Under the pieces are notes generated by a model. The model saw nothing but the letters and a program-made list of their open reading frames with translations, searched no databases and was not told the DNA's origin. Below are positions 26,031-33,831 of a DNA stretch of 64,000 nucleotides, piece after piece (the first letter of the stretch is position 1; every line of letters starts with the position of its first letter). The position numbers and the translations under genes are program-made. The stretch comes from Solimonas sp036405815 (lineage in GTDB: Bacteria; Pseudomonadota; Gammaproteobacteria; Nevskiales; Nevskiaceae), in NCBI GenBank assembly GCA_036405815.1, contig DASWWX010000033.1:19488-83487 (forward strand). Reading direction: 5' to 3'.

Positions 26031-27542
26031 ATGGGGCGCAGACATCGGATGGCGGGACTCGTTGCGACGGCGCTGGTGGCCGGCTGCGGCAACTCCGAAG
26101 TGCCCACGCGCACCACCGTACCCGGCGGCCCGCTGCCCGGTGTCGAGCGGCCGTCGCCGGAAACCTGCGCCGCGCTGCGGCCGGCGCGCTGGGCGCCGGC
26201 GGTCGGCCACGCGCAGGACGGCGCGCAGCTGCGGGCGTTCGCGCTGCAGTACAAGCAGGAAGTCCGCCACGTCGTCGACTACGCGGCCTTCCGCACCAAG
26301 ATGCGCTGCCTGATGGAAGAACACGTCGTCCCGCACATGAAGCCGGGCGTGCCATCGCTGGTGGTCTACAACGAGGACGCCGGCCTGATGACGATCGCGA
26401 CCGGCTCGCGCGGCGCGCTGGTGCGCGCGCAGACGCAGACGCCGCTGGGCGCCCCGCTCGGCGATGGCGTGCCGCTCGGCATCCTCGGCGGCATCGGGCT
26501 GCTCAATGTCGCCTACCTGCCGCAGGTGCTGGCCTACCAGGTCCGCTTTCCCGGCACCGATCCGCGCAAGCAGGTATTCCTCGCCGCCACCGACACCTTC
26601 GTGCGCGCGTACTCGCAGACCTTCTCCGACCTCGCGCGCGACTATGGCGTCTATGTCGTCGCGTCGAACAACCAGGCCCGTTACCGCGCCTCGCGCGATC
26701 CGCTCGACATCGCGCTGTTCAAGGACCCGGACCTGGACGAAGTCGACGAGGTCTACATCGCCACCGAAGCGCACATCCCCAACGTCACCTCGCTGTGGGG
26801 TCCGCTGGACGTGCATCCCGATGCACCGCGCGGCGAAACCAATCTGCTGTTCCGCAACGAGAAGGTGCCGATGACGGCGATCGAGCTGCAGGTGCTCGGT
26901 CTCGACGAGGGTCCGGCCGAAGGCGAGGCCGCGCTCGCCAACGCCGCCGGCCACGAGGTCGCCGGCTTCCGGCTCGGCTTCGCCACCTCGCTGCCCGCAT
27001 TCCAGTGGGGCTACGCCTTCGGCGAGCGACCCGCGAACTTCGAACCCTGCGCCGACATCAAGCGCAACTACATGCCCTGCATGGATGAGCTCGGTGTCGA
27101 CGTGGTCGTGCAGGCCGAGGCCAATCCCGGCCGCTGGGCCGTGGACGTGGCCGGCGGCTGGCAGCCGCTGGAATGGATGGAGTCGACCTGGCGCACGGTG
27201 TCCGAACCGAGCGTCGCGTTCCGCTACAACATCACCGCGCACCTGGTCGGCAACCTGCTCGACCTGCCCTTCGACGGCCAGAGCGCGATCACCGCACGCG
27301 GCGCAAACGCGGCGCCCGCGCACTACGTCGGCAACCTCGAATTCGTTGACGGCACCGACCCGGAAACCTATCGCGTGCACGTCGGCGACAAGACCGAATT
27401 CGTCGCGCTGGCACCCTGGATCACCGACGACGCGCCACGCACGCAACTCGCCGACACCGCCGCAGGCCTGGGCCCCGGCAGCGGTGACGCGCTGGAAAAC
27501 GACTATCTCGAAACCGCGGTCTGGGCCGACCTGGTCCGCTGA
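26031..27542 (+). CDS. Lipoprotein with nitrilase-superfamily-like features
   Basis: 503 residues. The N-terminus has MAGLVATALVAGCGNSE with a lipobox (VAGC), so it is likely secreted and lipid-anchored. From about residue 70 several segments recall carbon-nitrogen hydrolases: VRHVVDYAAF, then YGVYVVASNNQARYR, then FRNEKVPMTAIELQVLG, which could hold the catalytic Lys. Last comes CADIKRNYMPCMDELGVDVVV, where Cys340 is the best nucleophile candidate, followed by QAEANPGRW. That reading is my inference; the protein is otherwise unfamiliar. The amine oxidase gene starts 17 bp after its stop, so the two are probably one transcript under the TetR regulator. It could hydrolyse an amide or nitrile at the cell surface. 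ATG 26049 is an alternative start. Confidence 0.6.
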   Translation: MGRRHRMAGLVATALVAGCGNSEVPTRTTVPGGPLPGVERPSPETCAALRPARWAPAVGHAQDGAQLRAFALQYKQEVRHVVDYAAFRTKMRCLMEEHVVPHMKPGVPSLVVYNEDAGLMTIATGSRGALVRAQTQTPLGAPLGDGVPLGILGGIGLLNVAYLPQVLAYQVRFPGTDPRKQVFLAATDTFVRAYSQTFSDLARDYGVYVVASNNQARYRASRDPLDIALFKDPDLDEVDEVYIATEAHIPNVTSLWGPLDVHPDAPRGETNLLFRNEKVPMTAIELQVLGLDEGPAEGEAALANAAGHEVAGFRLGFATSLPAFQWGYAFGERPANFEPCADIKRNYMPCMDELGVDVVVQAEANPGRWAVDVAGGWQPLEWMESTWRTVSEPSVAFRYNITAHLVGNLLDLPFDGQSAITARGANAAPAHYVGNLEFVDGTDPETYRVHVGDKTEFVALAPWITDDAPRTQLADTAAGLGPGSGDALENDYLETAVWADLVR

Positions 27543-27559
27543 GGCATTTTCCAATCCCC

Positions 27560-28936
27560 ATGTCGAACACAAACTTTCCTGATGTCGACGTCGTCATCGT
27601 CGGCGCCGGTCTCGCAGGGCTGACGGCGGCACGCCAGCTCGTCGCCGCGGGCCGCACGGTGCGCGTGCTGGAGGCGCGCGACCGCGTTGGCGGCCGCACG
27701 CTGAATCACGCCGTCACCGCGCCCGGCGCGCAGCCCGGCACGATCGTCGAGGTCGGCGGCCAGTGGGTCGGCCCGACGCAGGACCGCGTGCTCGCGCTGA
27801 TCGACGCGCTGGGCCTCAAGACCTTCAAGACCTGGGGCATCGGCAAGTCCGTGGACCTGCGCAACGGCAAGCGCACCGAGTACGGGGGACGCATTCCGCC
27901 GGGGGCGATGCTCGGCGCGGTGGAGGCGCAGATCGCGCTGTGGCGCCTGAACCGCATGGCACGGCAGGTACCGCCGGACGCGCCGTGGAAGGCGCCGAAG
28001 GCGTCGCAATGGGACAGCCAGACCTTCCAGACCTGGATGGACCGCAACCTCTACACACGAAACGGTCGCGCGTTGCTGCAGCTCGTCGTCGAGGCCGTGT
28101 TCTCGGTGCAACCGCGCGACCTGTCGCTGCTGCATGTGCTGTTCTACATCCGCTCCGCCGGCTCGCTGGAGAAACTGGTCGAGACCGACGGCGGTGCGCA
28201 GGAATCCCGCATCGTCGGCGGCTCGCAACGCATCTGCCTGGAGATGGCGGCCGCGCTCGGCGATCGCATCCGGCTCAACGCGCCGGTGCTGCGCATCGAG
28301 CACGACGCCGATGGCGTCACCGCCTGCGGCGACGACTTCCGCGTGCGTGCGCGGCGCGCGATCGTCGCGATCCCGCCGACGCTCGCCGGCCGCATCCGCT
28401 ACGCGCCGGCGCTCGACGGCCTGCGCGACCAGCTCACGCAGCGCATGCCAATGGGCACGGTGATCAAGGTGCAGTGCGTCTACGACAAGCCGTTCTGGCG
28501 CAATGCGGGCCTGAACGGCCAGGCCACCGGCGACATCCGTCCGGTCAAGGTCGCCTTCGACAACTCGCCGCCGGACGGGCATGTCGGCGTGCTGATGGGC
28601 TTCATCGAAGGCGAGGACGGCCGCCGCGCACAGCGCCAGACGGTCGAACAGCGGCGCCAGGCGACGATCGATTGCTTCGCCAGCTGGTTCGGTGAGGCGG
28701 CGCGGCATCCGGTCGAGTACATCGAGCGTAACTGGTCCGCCGAGGAGTGGTCGCGCGGCTGCTATGCCGGCTACTTCCCGCCGGGCGTGTGGAGCGATTT
28801 CGGTCCCGCGCTGCGCGCGCCGATCGGGCGCCTGCACTGGGCCGGCACCGAGACCGCGGAAATCTGGAACGGCTACTTCGACGGCGCCGTGCGCTCGGGC
28901 GAGCGCGCCGCGCAGGAAGTCGGCGCGCTGCTCTAG
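27560..28936 (+). CDS. Flavin-dependent monoamine oxidase family protein
   Basis: 458 residues. The N-terminal dinucleotide fold is VVIVGAGLAGLTAARQLV with the acidic end of strand 2 and ARDRVGGRT (residues about 11-48). GGQWVGPTQDRV follows, as in MAO-type enzymes. The C-terminus has WSRGCYAGYFPPGVW and the FAD-binding LHWAGTETAEIWNGYFDGA. Cys401 matches the residue that holds FAD covalently in mammalian MAO and bacterial tyramine-type oxidases. It should oxidise a primary or secondary amine to an aldehyde, with release of ammonia or amine and peroxide. No signal peptide is seen, so cytoplasmic. Its last codon and the last codon of convergent tgt share a CTAG. Confidence 0.9.
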   Translation: MSNTNFPDVDVVIVGAGLAGLTAARQLVAAGRTVRVLEARDRVGGRTLNHAVTAPGAQPGTIVEVGGQWVGPTQDRVLALIDALGLKTFKTWGIGKSVDLRNGKRTEYGGRIPPGAMLGAVEAQIALWRLNRMARQVPPDAPWKAPKASQWDSQTFQTWMDRNLYTRNGRALLQLVVEAVFSVQPRDLSLLHVLFYIRSAGSLEKLVETDGGAQESRIVGGSQRICLEMAAALGDRIRLNAPVLRIEHDADGVTACGDDFRVRARRAIVAIPPTLAGRIRYAPALDGLRDQLTQRMPMGTVIKVQCVYDKPFWRNAGLNGQATGDIRPVKVAFDNSPPDGHVGVLMGFIEGEDGRRAQRQTVEQRRQATIDCFASWFGEAARHPVEYIERNWSAEEWSRGCYAGYFPPGVWSDFGPALRAPIGRLHWAGTETAEIWNGYFDGAVRSGERAAQEVGALL

Positions 28937-30084
28937 GCGGCGGGCGCGGACGCGGCGGCGGGTGCCGCCTTCGACTTCGCCGCACGGCCTTCAGGCGAGG
29001 CGATGAACGCCGCCGCGAACTCCGCATAGCGATCCTGCTCGATCGCATCGCGGATGCGGCGCATCACGTTCTGGTAGTAACGCAGGTTGTGGATCGTGTT
29101 GAGCCGGCTGCCGAGGATCTCGTTGCAGCGGTCGAGGTGATGCAAGTAGGCGCGCGAGTAGTGCTGGCAGGTATAGCAGTCGCAGGCCGCATCCAGCGGC
29201 GCCGGGTCCGCCTTGTACTGCGCGTTGCGGATCTTGACCACGCCCTGGCTAGTGAACAGGTGACCGTTGCGCGCGTTGCGCGTCGGCATCACGCAATCGA
29301 ACATGTCGATGCCGCGACCCACGGCCTGCACCAGGTCGCGCGGCGTGCCGACGCCCATCAGGTAATGCGGATGCGTCGCCGGCAGTTCTGGACCGATCGC
29401 GTCGAGCACCTTCAGCCGTTCCTCCTCCGGCTCGCCGACCGACAGGCCGCCGACGGCGTAGCCGTCGAAGCCGATCTCGGTCAGTCGTCGCAGCGACTCG
29501 CGCCGCAGTTCCGGGTGCATGCCGCCCTGCACGATGCCGAACAGCGCATTCGGGTTGTCGCCGTGTGCGGTCTTGCAGCGCGCGCCCCAGCGCGCCGACA
29601 GCTCCATCGACTTGCGCGCCTGCTTCTCGGTTGCCGGATACGGCGTGCACTCGTCGAACTGCATGACGATGTCCGAGCCCAGCGCGTGCTGCACCTGCAC
29701 CGCGCGTTCCGGCGACAGGAAGATGCGATCGCCGTTGACCGGCGAGGCAAACTTCACGCCTTCCTCGGTGATCTTGCGCAGGCCCGACAGGCTCCAGACC
29801 TGGAAGCCGCCGGAGTCGGTCAGGATCGGACCACTCCACTGCATGAACCGGTGCAGGCCGCCGAGATCGCGAATGGTTTCTTCACCCGGGCGCAGCATCA
29901 GGTGGAAGGTGTTGCCGAGCACGATCTGCGCGCCGATGTCGCGCAGCTCCTCCGGCGACATCGCCTTGACCGTGCCGTAGGTGCCGACCGGCATGAACAC
30001 CGGCGTCTCCACGCTGCCGCGGCCGTCGAAATGCAGGCGGCCGCGACGGGCGGCGCCGGAGGTGGCAAGGAGTTCGAACTTCAC
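28933..30084 (-). CDS. tgt: tRNA-guanine transglycosylase
   Basis: 383 residues from GTG 30084, chosen because VKFELLATSGAARRGRL aligns with the usual Tgt N-terminus; ATG 30123 would add 13 residues. Landmarks are ETPVFMPVGTYGTVKAM, the catalytic Asp region ILTDSGGFQVWSL, MQFDECTPYPAT, and FGIVQGG. MPTRNARNGHLFTSQG follows, and the zinc site is CDCYTCQHYSRAYLHHL. It swaps guanine-34 of GUN-anticodon tRNAs for preQ1, the step before QueA. queA lies upstream in the same direction, separated by a gene on the opposite strand. The Ala-rich C-terminal tail is variable in the family. Confidence 0.96.
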   Translation of the reverse strand: MKFELLATSGAARRGRLHFDGRGSVETPVFMPVGTYGTVKAMSPEELRDIGAQIVLGNTFHLMLRPGEETIRDLGGLHRFMQWSGPILTDSGGFQVWSLSGLRKITEEGVKFASPVNGDRIFLSPERAVQVQHALGSDIVMQFDECTPYPATEKQARKSMELSARWGARCKTAHGDNPNALFGIVQGGMHPELRRESLRRLTEIGFDGYAVGGLSVGEPEEERLKVLDAIGPELPATHPHYLMGVGTPRDLVQAVGRGIDMFDCVMPTRNARNGHLFTSQGVVKIRNAQYKADPAPLDAACDCYTCQHYSRAYLHHLDRCNEILGSRLNTIHNLRYYQNVMRRIRDAIEQDRYAEFAAAFIASPEGRAAKSKAAPAAASAPAA

Positions 30085-30186
30085 GTCGGCGATGCGCGGG
30101 AAAGAAGGCGCGCATTGTCCCATGCCTGAGCCGCCACTGAACACGCGTTTTGACCGCCGACACCATCCCGGCGTAGCGTCGATGCC

Positions 30187-30705
30187 ATGAAACTCGTTCT
30201 TGGACTCGCCGACCGCATCCTGTTCGCGCTGGGCCTGCTGCTGGCACTGCAGATCCCGCATTTCCTGGACCACTACACCCAGCGCTACGCCGGCTATCGC
30301 GATGCACTGGCCGACAGCATGGCCGAGTTCCAGCGCACCGCCGACCAGCACTACGGCGGCAATCTGCAAGCGCTGATCGACGATCTGCGCGCCGGCAAAC
30401 CCGGCATCGAAGCGGTGGGCGACAAGCTCGATCGCGACCGGCGCCAGCTCGCCGAAATGGATGCCAACCTCGTGATACTGCGAGAGGGCGGCCTGTGGGC
30501 GCGCGTGCAACATCTGGCACGCAACGCCGACAGCAGCCTCGTGCGCGGCGCCTGGGGCGACTACCAACCGGGCCTGCCGCTGACCACCGACGCGCTGATC
30601 TGCGGCGCATTGGGCGCGCTGCTTGCCACCGGCCTGTTCAACGCGCTGGTCTGGCTGATCGGCTGGCCGTTCCGCACGCGCTACACGCGGCTCAAGTACG
30701 ACTGA
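30187..30705 (+). CDS. DUF2937-family membrane protein
   Basis: 172 residues. There is an N-terminal helix (about 8-27), then a soluble helical part with FQRTADQHYGGNLQALI, and a C-terminal helix (about 136-160) before a basic end, FRTRYTRLKYD. This matches DUF2937, small proteobacterial inner-membrane proteins of unknown role. It sits on the plus strand between tgt and queA, both minus, and its end overlaps the end of queA by 14 bp. The periplasmic loop is predicted helical and could interact with other membrane proteins; nothing more can be said. Confidence 0.8.
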   Translation: MKLVLGLADRILFALGLLLALQIPHFLDHYTQRYAGYRDALADSMAEFQRTADQHYGGNLQALIDDLRAGKPGIEAVGDKLDRDRRQLAEMDANLVILREGGLWARVQHLARNADSSLVRGAWGDYQPGLPLTTDALICGALGALLATGLFNALVWLIGWPFRTRYTRLKYD

Positions 30706-31753
30706 GCACGCCCGGCATCGCCGGATCGGCACGATCCAGCAGCATCGCGTCGCCGTAGCTGAAGAAGCGGTAGCGCTGCGCGACGGCGTGCCGATAGGCC
30801 GCCATCACCGGCTCGTAGCCGGCGAACGCGCTGACCAGCATCAGCAGCGTGCTCTCCGGCAGATGGAAATTGGTCAGCAGCCGGTCCACCACGCGGAAGC
30901 GATAGCCGGGCGTGATGAACAGCCGCGTCTCGCCCTGCTGCGGTTGCGGCAGGTCAGCGTCTTGCGCGGCGGCAGCCGATTCCAGCGCGCGCGTCACCGT
31001 GGTGCCGACCGAGACGATGCGCGCGCCGCGCGCACGCGCGGCTGCGAGCTGCGCCGCCAGTTCGGTGCCGATGACGTAGCGCTCGGCATGCATCTTGTGC
31101 TGCGACAGATCGTCGACCCGCACCGGCTGGAACGTGCCAGCGCCGACGTGCAGCGTCAGATATCCGGTCTCCACGCCCCGCGCGCGCAGGGCCGCAAACA
31201 GCGCCTCATCGAAATGCAGGCCCGCCGTCGGCGCGGCGACGGCGCCCGGCGCCCGCGCGAACACGGTCTGGTACCGCTCTGCATCCGTCGCCTCCGGTGC
31301 ATGCGTGATGTACGGCGGCAGCGGCAGCTGCCCCGCCCGCTCCAGGAAGGCGGCGACGTCACCCTCGCCCTCGTACCGGAAATGGAACAGGTCGTCCTCA
31401 CGACCGAGCACCCGCAACGATTCGCCGCCCACCCGGATCTCACCGCCGGCTTTCGGCTTCTTGCTGACGCCGAGCTGTGCCAGGAACTCGCGTTCGCCCA
31501 GCACCCGCTCCACCAGCAGCTCCGCCTTGCCGCCGGTCGGCTTCTCGCCATAGAGGCGCGCCGGGATCACGCGGGTGTCGTTGAAGACCAGCAGGTCGCC
31601 GGGCGCAAGCAGCGAGGGCAGATCGGCAATCGCCCGATCCACGAATGCGCCGGACGGTTGCAGCTGCAGCAGGCGGCTGGCCGAGCGCTGCGCCGTCGGG
31701 TACTGGGCGATCAGGTCCGGCGGCAGGTCGTAACGGAAATCGGAACAGCGCAT
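30692..31753 (-). CDS. queA: S-adenosylmethionine:tRNA ribosyltransferase-isomerase
   Basis: 353 residues from ATG 31753, which gives the standard start MRCSDFRYDLPPDLIAQYP; an ATG nine codons earlier is possible. Family landmarks are DLLVFNDTRVIPARLYG, APTAGLHFDEALFAAL, LHVGAGTFQPVRVDDLSQHKMHAE and LLTNFHLPESTLLMLVSAF. QueA moves the ribosyl group of SAM to preQ1-modified tRNA, giving epoxyqueuosine. With tgt it forms the end of the queuosine pathway. The gene is divergent from the tRNA-Leu gene, whose -10 element lies in its upstream region. Confidence 0.97.
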   Translation of the reverse strand: MRCSDFRYDLPPDLIAQYPTAQRSASRLLQLQPSGAFVDRAIADLPSLLAPGDLLVFNDTRVIPARLYGEKPTGGKAELLVERVLGEREFLAQLGVSKKPKAGGEIRVGGESLRVLGREDDLFHFRYEGEGDVAAFLERAGQLPLPPYITHAPEATDAERYQTVFARAPGAVAAPTAGLHFDEALFAALRARGVETGYLTLHVGAGTFQPVRVDDLSQHKMHAERYVIGTELAAQLAAARARGARIVSVGTTVTRALESAAAAQDADLPQPQQGETRLFITPGYRFRVVDRLLTNFHLPESTLLMLVSAFAGYEPVMAAYRHAVAQRYRFFSYGDAMLLDRADPAMPGVLSRT

Positions 31754-31756
31754 GGA

Positions 31757-31785
31757 GTGGCTAGAACGCGAGGGGCGCATATAAT
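31757..31785 (+). promoter_or_regulatory. Promoter of tRNA-Leu
   Basis: A consensus TATAAT (31780-31785) lies 26 bases before the first base of the tRNA. The -35 at the right distance (31757-31762) is poor. It overlaps the start region of divergent queA. Confidence 0.55.
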
Positions 31786-31811
31786 GCCGGCCCGCGCGGA
31801 ACGATGCGCAG

Positions 31812-31898
31812 GCCGAAGTGGCGGAACGGTAGACGCAGGGGACTCAAAATCCCCCGAGGCAACCCCTCGTGAGAGTTCGAGTCTCTCCTTCGGCACCA
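31812..31898 (+). tRNA. tRNA-Leu (anticodon CAA)
   Basis: 87 bases with encoded CCA. Acceptor arms GCCGAAG and CTTCGGC pair perfectly, and the D arm contains GGAACGGTAGACGC. The anticodon stem GGGGA/TCCCC holds the loop CTCAAAA, giving anticodon CAA. A long variable arm (CGAGGCAACCCCTCG) makes it class II, and the T arm has GAGAGTTCGAGTCTCTC. It reads UUG leucine codons, which are rare in a GC-rich genome. Confidence 0.96.
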
Positions 31899-31989
31899 GC
31901 GCTTTCAGATCGTTCGAAGGCTCTGGATCGCAGCGCCTCGTGAGCGTTGCTGCCCGCCTCTGGTGGCGGCCAGCGCTGCGGTCGCGCGA

Positions 31990-32030
31990 TCCGCTACGCG
32001 AATCGTCGAGTCTCTCCTTAGACACCCGCA
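31990..32030 (+). repeat. Degenerate copy of the tRNA-Leu 3' end
   Basis: About 115 bases after the tRNA, the 13-base string CGAGTCTCTCCTT of the T-arm/acceptor recurs, followed by AGACACCC where the tRNA has CGGCACCA. A less certain echo of CCTCGTGAG also occurs at about 31936-31945. It may be a decayed tandem tRNA or a footprint of an element that used the tRNA 3' end. Confidence 0.5.
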
Positions 32031-32043
32031 CGCTCGATCAGGC

Positions 32044-32074
32044 AAAAAAAAGCGGCCCGAAGGCCGCTTTTTTT
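32044..32074. terminator. Bidirectional terminator
   Basis: AGCGGCC (32051-32057) pairs with GGCCGCT (32062-32068) around CGAA, with a run of A before and a run of T after. It can end transcripts from the tRNA and from the convergent outer-membrane protein gene. Confidence 0.9.
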
Positions 32075-32091
32075 GTTTGAGACAAGGGACT

Positions 32092-32967
32092 TCAGATGTT
32101 GAAGTCGATGCGGATACCGGCGTGATAGCCGTACACGCGCGATTCCTTCTCCGCCTGATAAACGGTGCCGCCACCGCCGATGCGGATATCCGGGAAGCCG
32201 TCCACGTCGACCAGCAACGGAATCTCGATGTTCAGACCAAAGCTGACGGCATCGAACTTCTCGGACGCGTTGCCGCGCTGCAGTTCGGTGACGCTATAGC
32301 CGACCGGCGCCGACACTTCGAGCAGATTGAACAGCACGCCCGTCGGCACGAGATAGATACCGACGTACTCGCTGACCTCCACGTCACCCGGCAGGCTGTC
32401 GTCGGTGTCGGAAACACCGAAGTGACCTTCCACGCCGATGAACTGGAACAGGCGCGTGCCGATACGGCCACGATAGAAGCGCGAATCGACACGATCGGCA
32501 CCGAAACGGGCCTGCAGCGCATCGCTGGAGAACTGCGCGGTCAGCCAGGCGTAGTCGGCGCCCACGTACAGCCACACCGGATCGCGCTCGCTGCCAGCGG
32601 ACGCGCTGTCGTCCTCGACGACCGCCTCCTCCTCCACCGCCACCTCTTCTTCCGCTGCGGCAAAACCGTCGTCGGCCGGCGCTTCGGCCGCAAAGGCATC
32701 AGCGTCGGTCTCCGTCGGAACGTCTGCGGCAAAGGCATCGGCGCCGTCCTCGACGGGCGCGGCGTCGGCAGCGGAATCCGGGGCAGCGTCAGCGAAAGCG
32801 TCCTCGGACACTCCTTCACCGGCCGCGTCGTCGGCAAACGCATCTTCCGAGGGCGCTTCGTAGGCATCGGCAAAGGCCGCCGCCGGATCCTCCTGCGCGG
32901 CCAGCGGCATCGCGACCATCATGCCCAACAGAAGAAACAGGCCCGAAGGCGTGGTGACTCGTTTCAT
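32092..32967 (-). CDS. Outer-membrane beta-barrel protein with acidic DAFA-repeat region
   Basis: 291 residues. A signal peptide (MKRVTTPSGLFLLLGMMVAMPLAAQ) comes first. Residues about 27-135 are a low-complexity Ala/Asp/Glu region with a recurring E/D-DAFA-D/A motif (FADAYEAPSEDAFADD, VSEDAFADAA, GADAFAADV, DADAFAAEA, DDGFAAAEEE). From about 150 on, strands such as VWLYVGADYAWLTAQF, IGTRLFQFIGVEGHFGVSD and YHAGIRIDFNI indicate an eight-stranded OmpA/OmpX-like barrel. I do not know the family. The acidic region would sit in the periplasm or at the surface and could bind cations or the cell wall. It is divergent from the Nudix gene. Confidence 0.72.
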   Translation of the reverse strand: MKRVTTPSGLFLLLGMMVAMPLAAQEDPAAAFADAYEAPSEDAFADDAAGEGVSEDAFADAAPDSAADAAPVEDGADAFAADVPTETDADAFAAEAPADDGFAAAEEEVAVEEEAVVEDDSASAGSERDPVWLYVGADYAWLTAQFSSDALQARFGADRVDSRFYRGRIGTRLFQFIGVEGHFGVSDTDDSLPGDVEVSEYVGIYLVPTGVLFNLLEVSAPVGYSVTELQRGNASEKFDAVSFGLNIEIPLLVDVDGFPDIRIGGGGTVYQAEKESRVYGYHAGIRIDFNI

Positions 32968-33117
32968 GACTCCCCCTGCTGAAATCGACTGCTGTTATTA
33001 GAGGCCAAAATGTTCACCCATTTCCGCGGGTAAATCCACTGCGCAGGCAGGACGGACACCACCGCAACGGGCTGCATCAGGGCCGCTGATATAGTGGTGC
33101 GCCCGTCTGCGAACCCC

Positions 33118-33714
33118 ATGGACCCCGAGAGCCTCTACTGCAACGTCTGCGGTCACGCCGTCGCGCTGCGGGTGCCGGCGGGTGATCACCTGCCGCGTCA
33201 CGTCTGCGACGCCTGTGGGCATATCCAGTACCGCAACCCCAAGGTCATCGTCGGATTGATCCCCGAAGCCGAGGACGGCCGCATCCTGATGTGCCGACGC
33301 GCGATCCAGCCACGCCTGGGCCTGTGGACGTTCCCCGCCGGCTTCATGGAACTCGGCGAGACCGGTGCCGAAGGGGCTGCGCGCGAAGCCCGCGAGGAAG
33401 CGCTGGCCGATGTCGAGCCCGGCGGCCTGCTGATGGTGATCAACGTCCCCTACGTCTCGCAGGTCTACATGATTTACCGCGGGCGCCTGCGCGGCACGAC
33501 GTTCGGGCCCACGCATGAGAGCAGCGACGTGCGCCTGATGACCGAACAGGAGATTCCCTGGGACGACATCGCCTTTCCAACGATCTGGCACGCCCTCAAG
33601 GCCTTCTTCGAGGATCGCCGCCAGGGCCGCGAGACGATCCATCATCTGGATCTGAAGTTCCGGCCACGCCCCCCGCAGCGCGCCGAAGTGGCCGGCGACG
33701 ACCCCGCCGGCTGA
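33118..33714 (+). CDS. Nudix hydrolase with zinc ribbon (FAD/ADP-ribose diphosphatase-like)
   Basis: 198 residues from ATG 33118; in-frame GTG codons eight and seven codons upstream are less likely. An N-terminal zinc ribbon has two CxxC pairs (YCNVCG and VCDACGHIQYRNPK). The Nudix box GFMELGETGAEGAAREAREE is intact in its Glu residues, but the Gly near its end is replaced (EEALADV). RRAIQPRLGLWTFPAGF and the C-terminal IPWDDIAFPTIWHALKAFF match a group that includes plant NUDT23, a FAD/ADP-ribose diphosphatase. It should cleave a nucleoside diphosphate-linked compound in the cytoplasm; the substrate is not fixed. Confidence 0.9.
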   Translation: MDPESLYCNVCGHAVALRVPAGDHLPRHVCDACGHIQYRNPKVIVGLIPEAEDGRILMCRRAIQPRLGLWTFPAGFMELGETGAEGAAREAREEALADVEPGGLLMVINVPYVSQVYMIYRGRLRGTTFGPTHESSDVRLMTEQEIPWDDIAFPTIWHALKAFFEDRRQGRETIHHLDLKFRPRPPQRAEVAGDDPAG

Positions 33715-33784
33715 AGCGGCTCGCAGACCCCGCGGGTCGCCGGCGTCGTCTTTCCGGGCGAGCCGCATCGATGAAACCATCGTT

Positions 33785-33790
33785 TACAAT
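33785..33790 (+). promoter_or_regulatory. Possible -10 of fdxA
   Basis: TACAAT lies about 40 bases before the ferredoxin start. No good -35 is seen at the matching distance. Confidence 0.35.
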
Positions 33791-33831
33791 ACGCGCCCCC
33801 GCATCAGCCGATTCCGTTTTTCGAGCGCACC

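Noticed and set aside
25983..27572. Long minus-strand open frame continuing upstream of the TetR gene
   Set aside because: It is antisense to the lipoprotein gene, has no signal or domain, and the TetR fold begins at ATG 25982.
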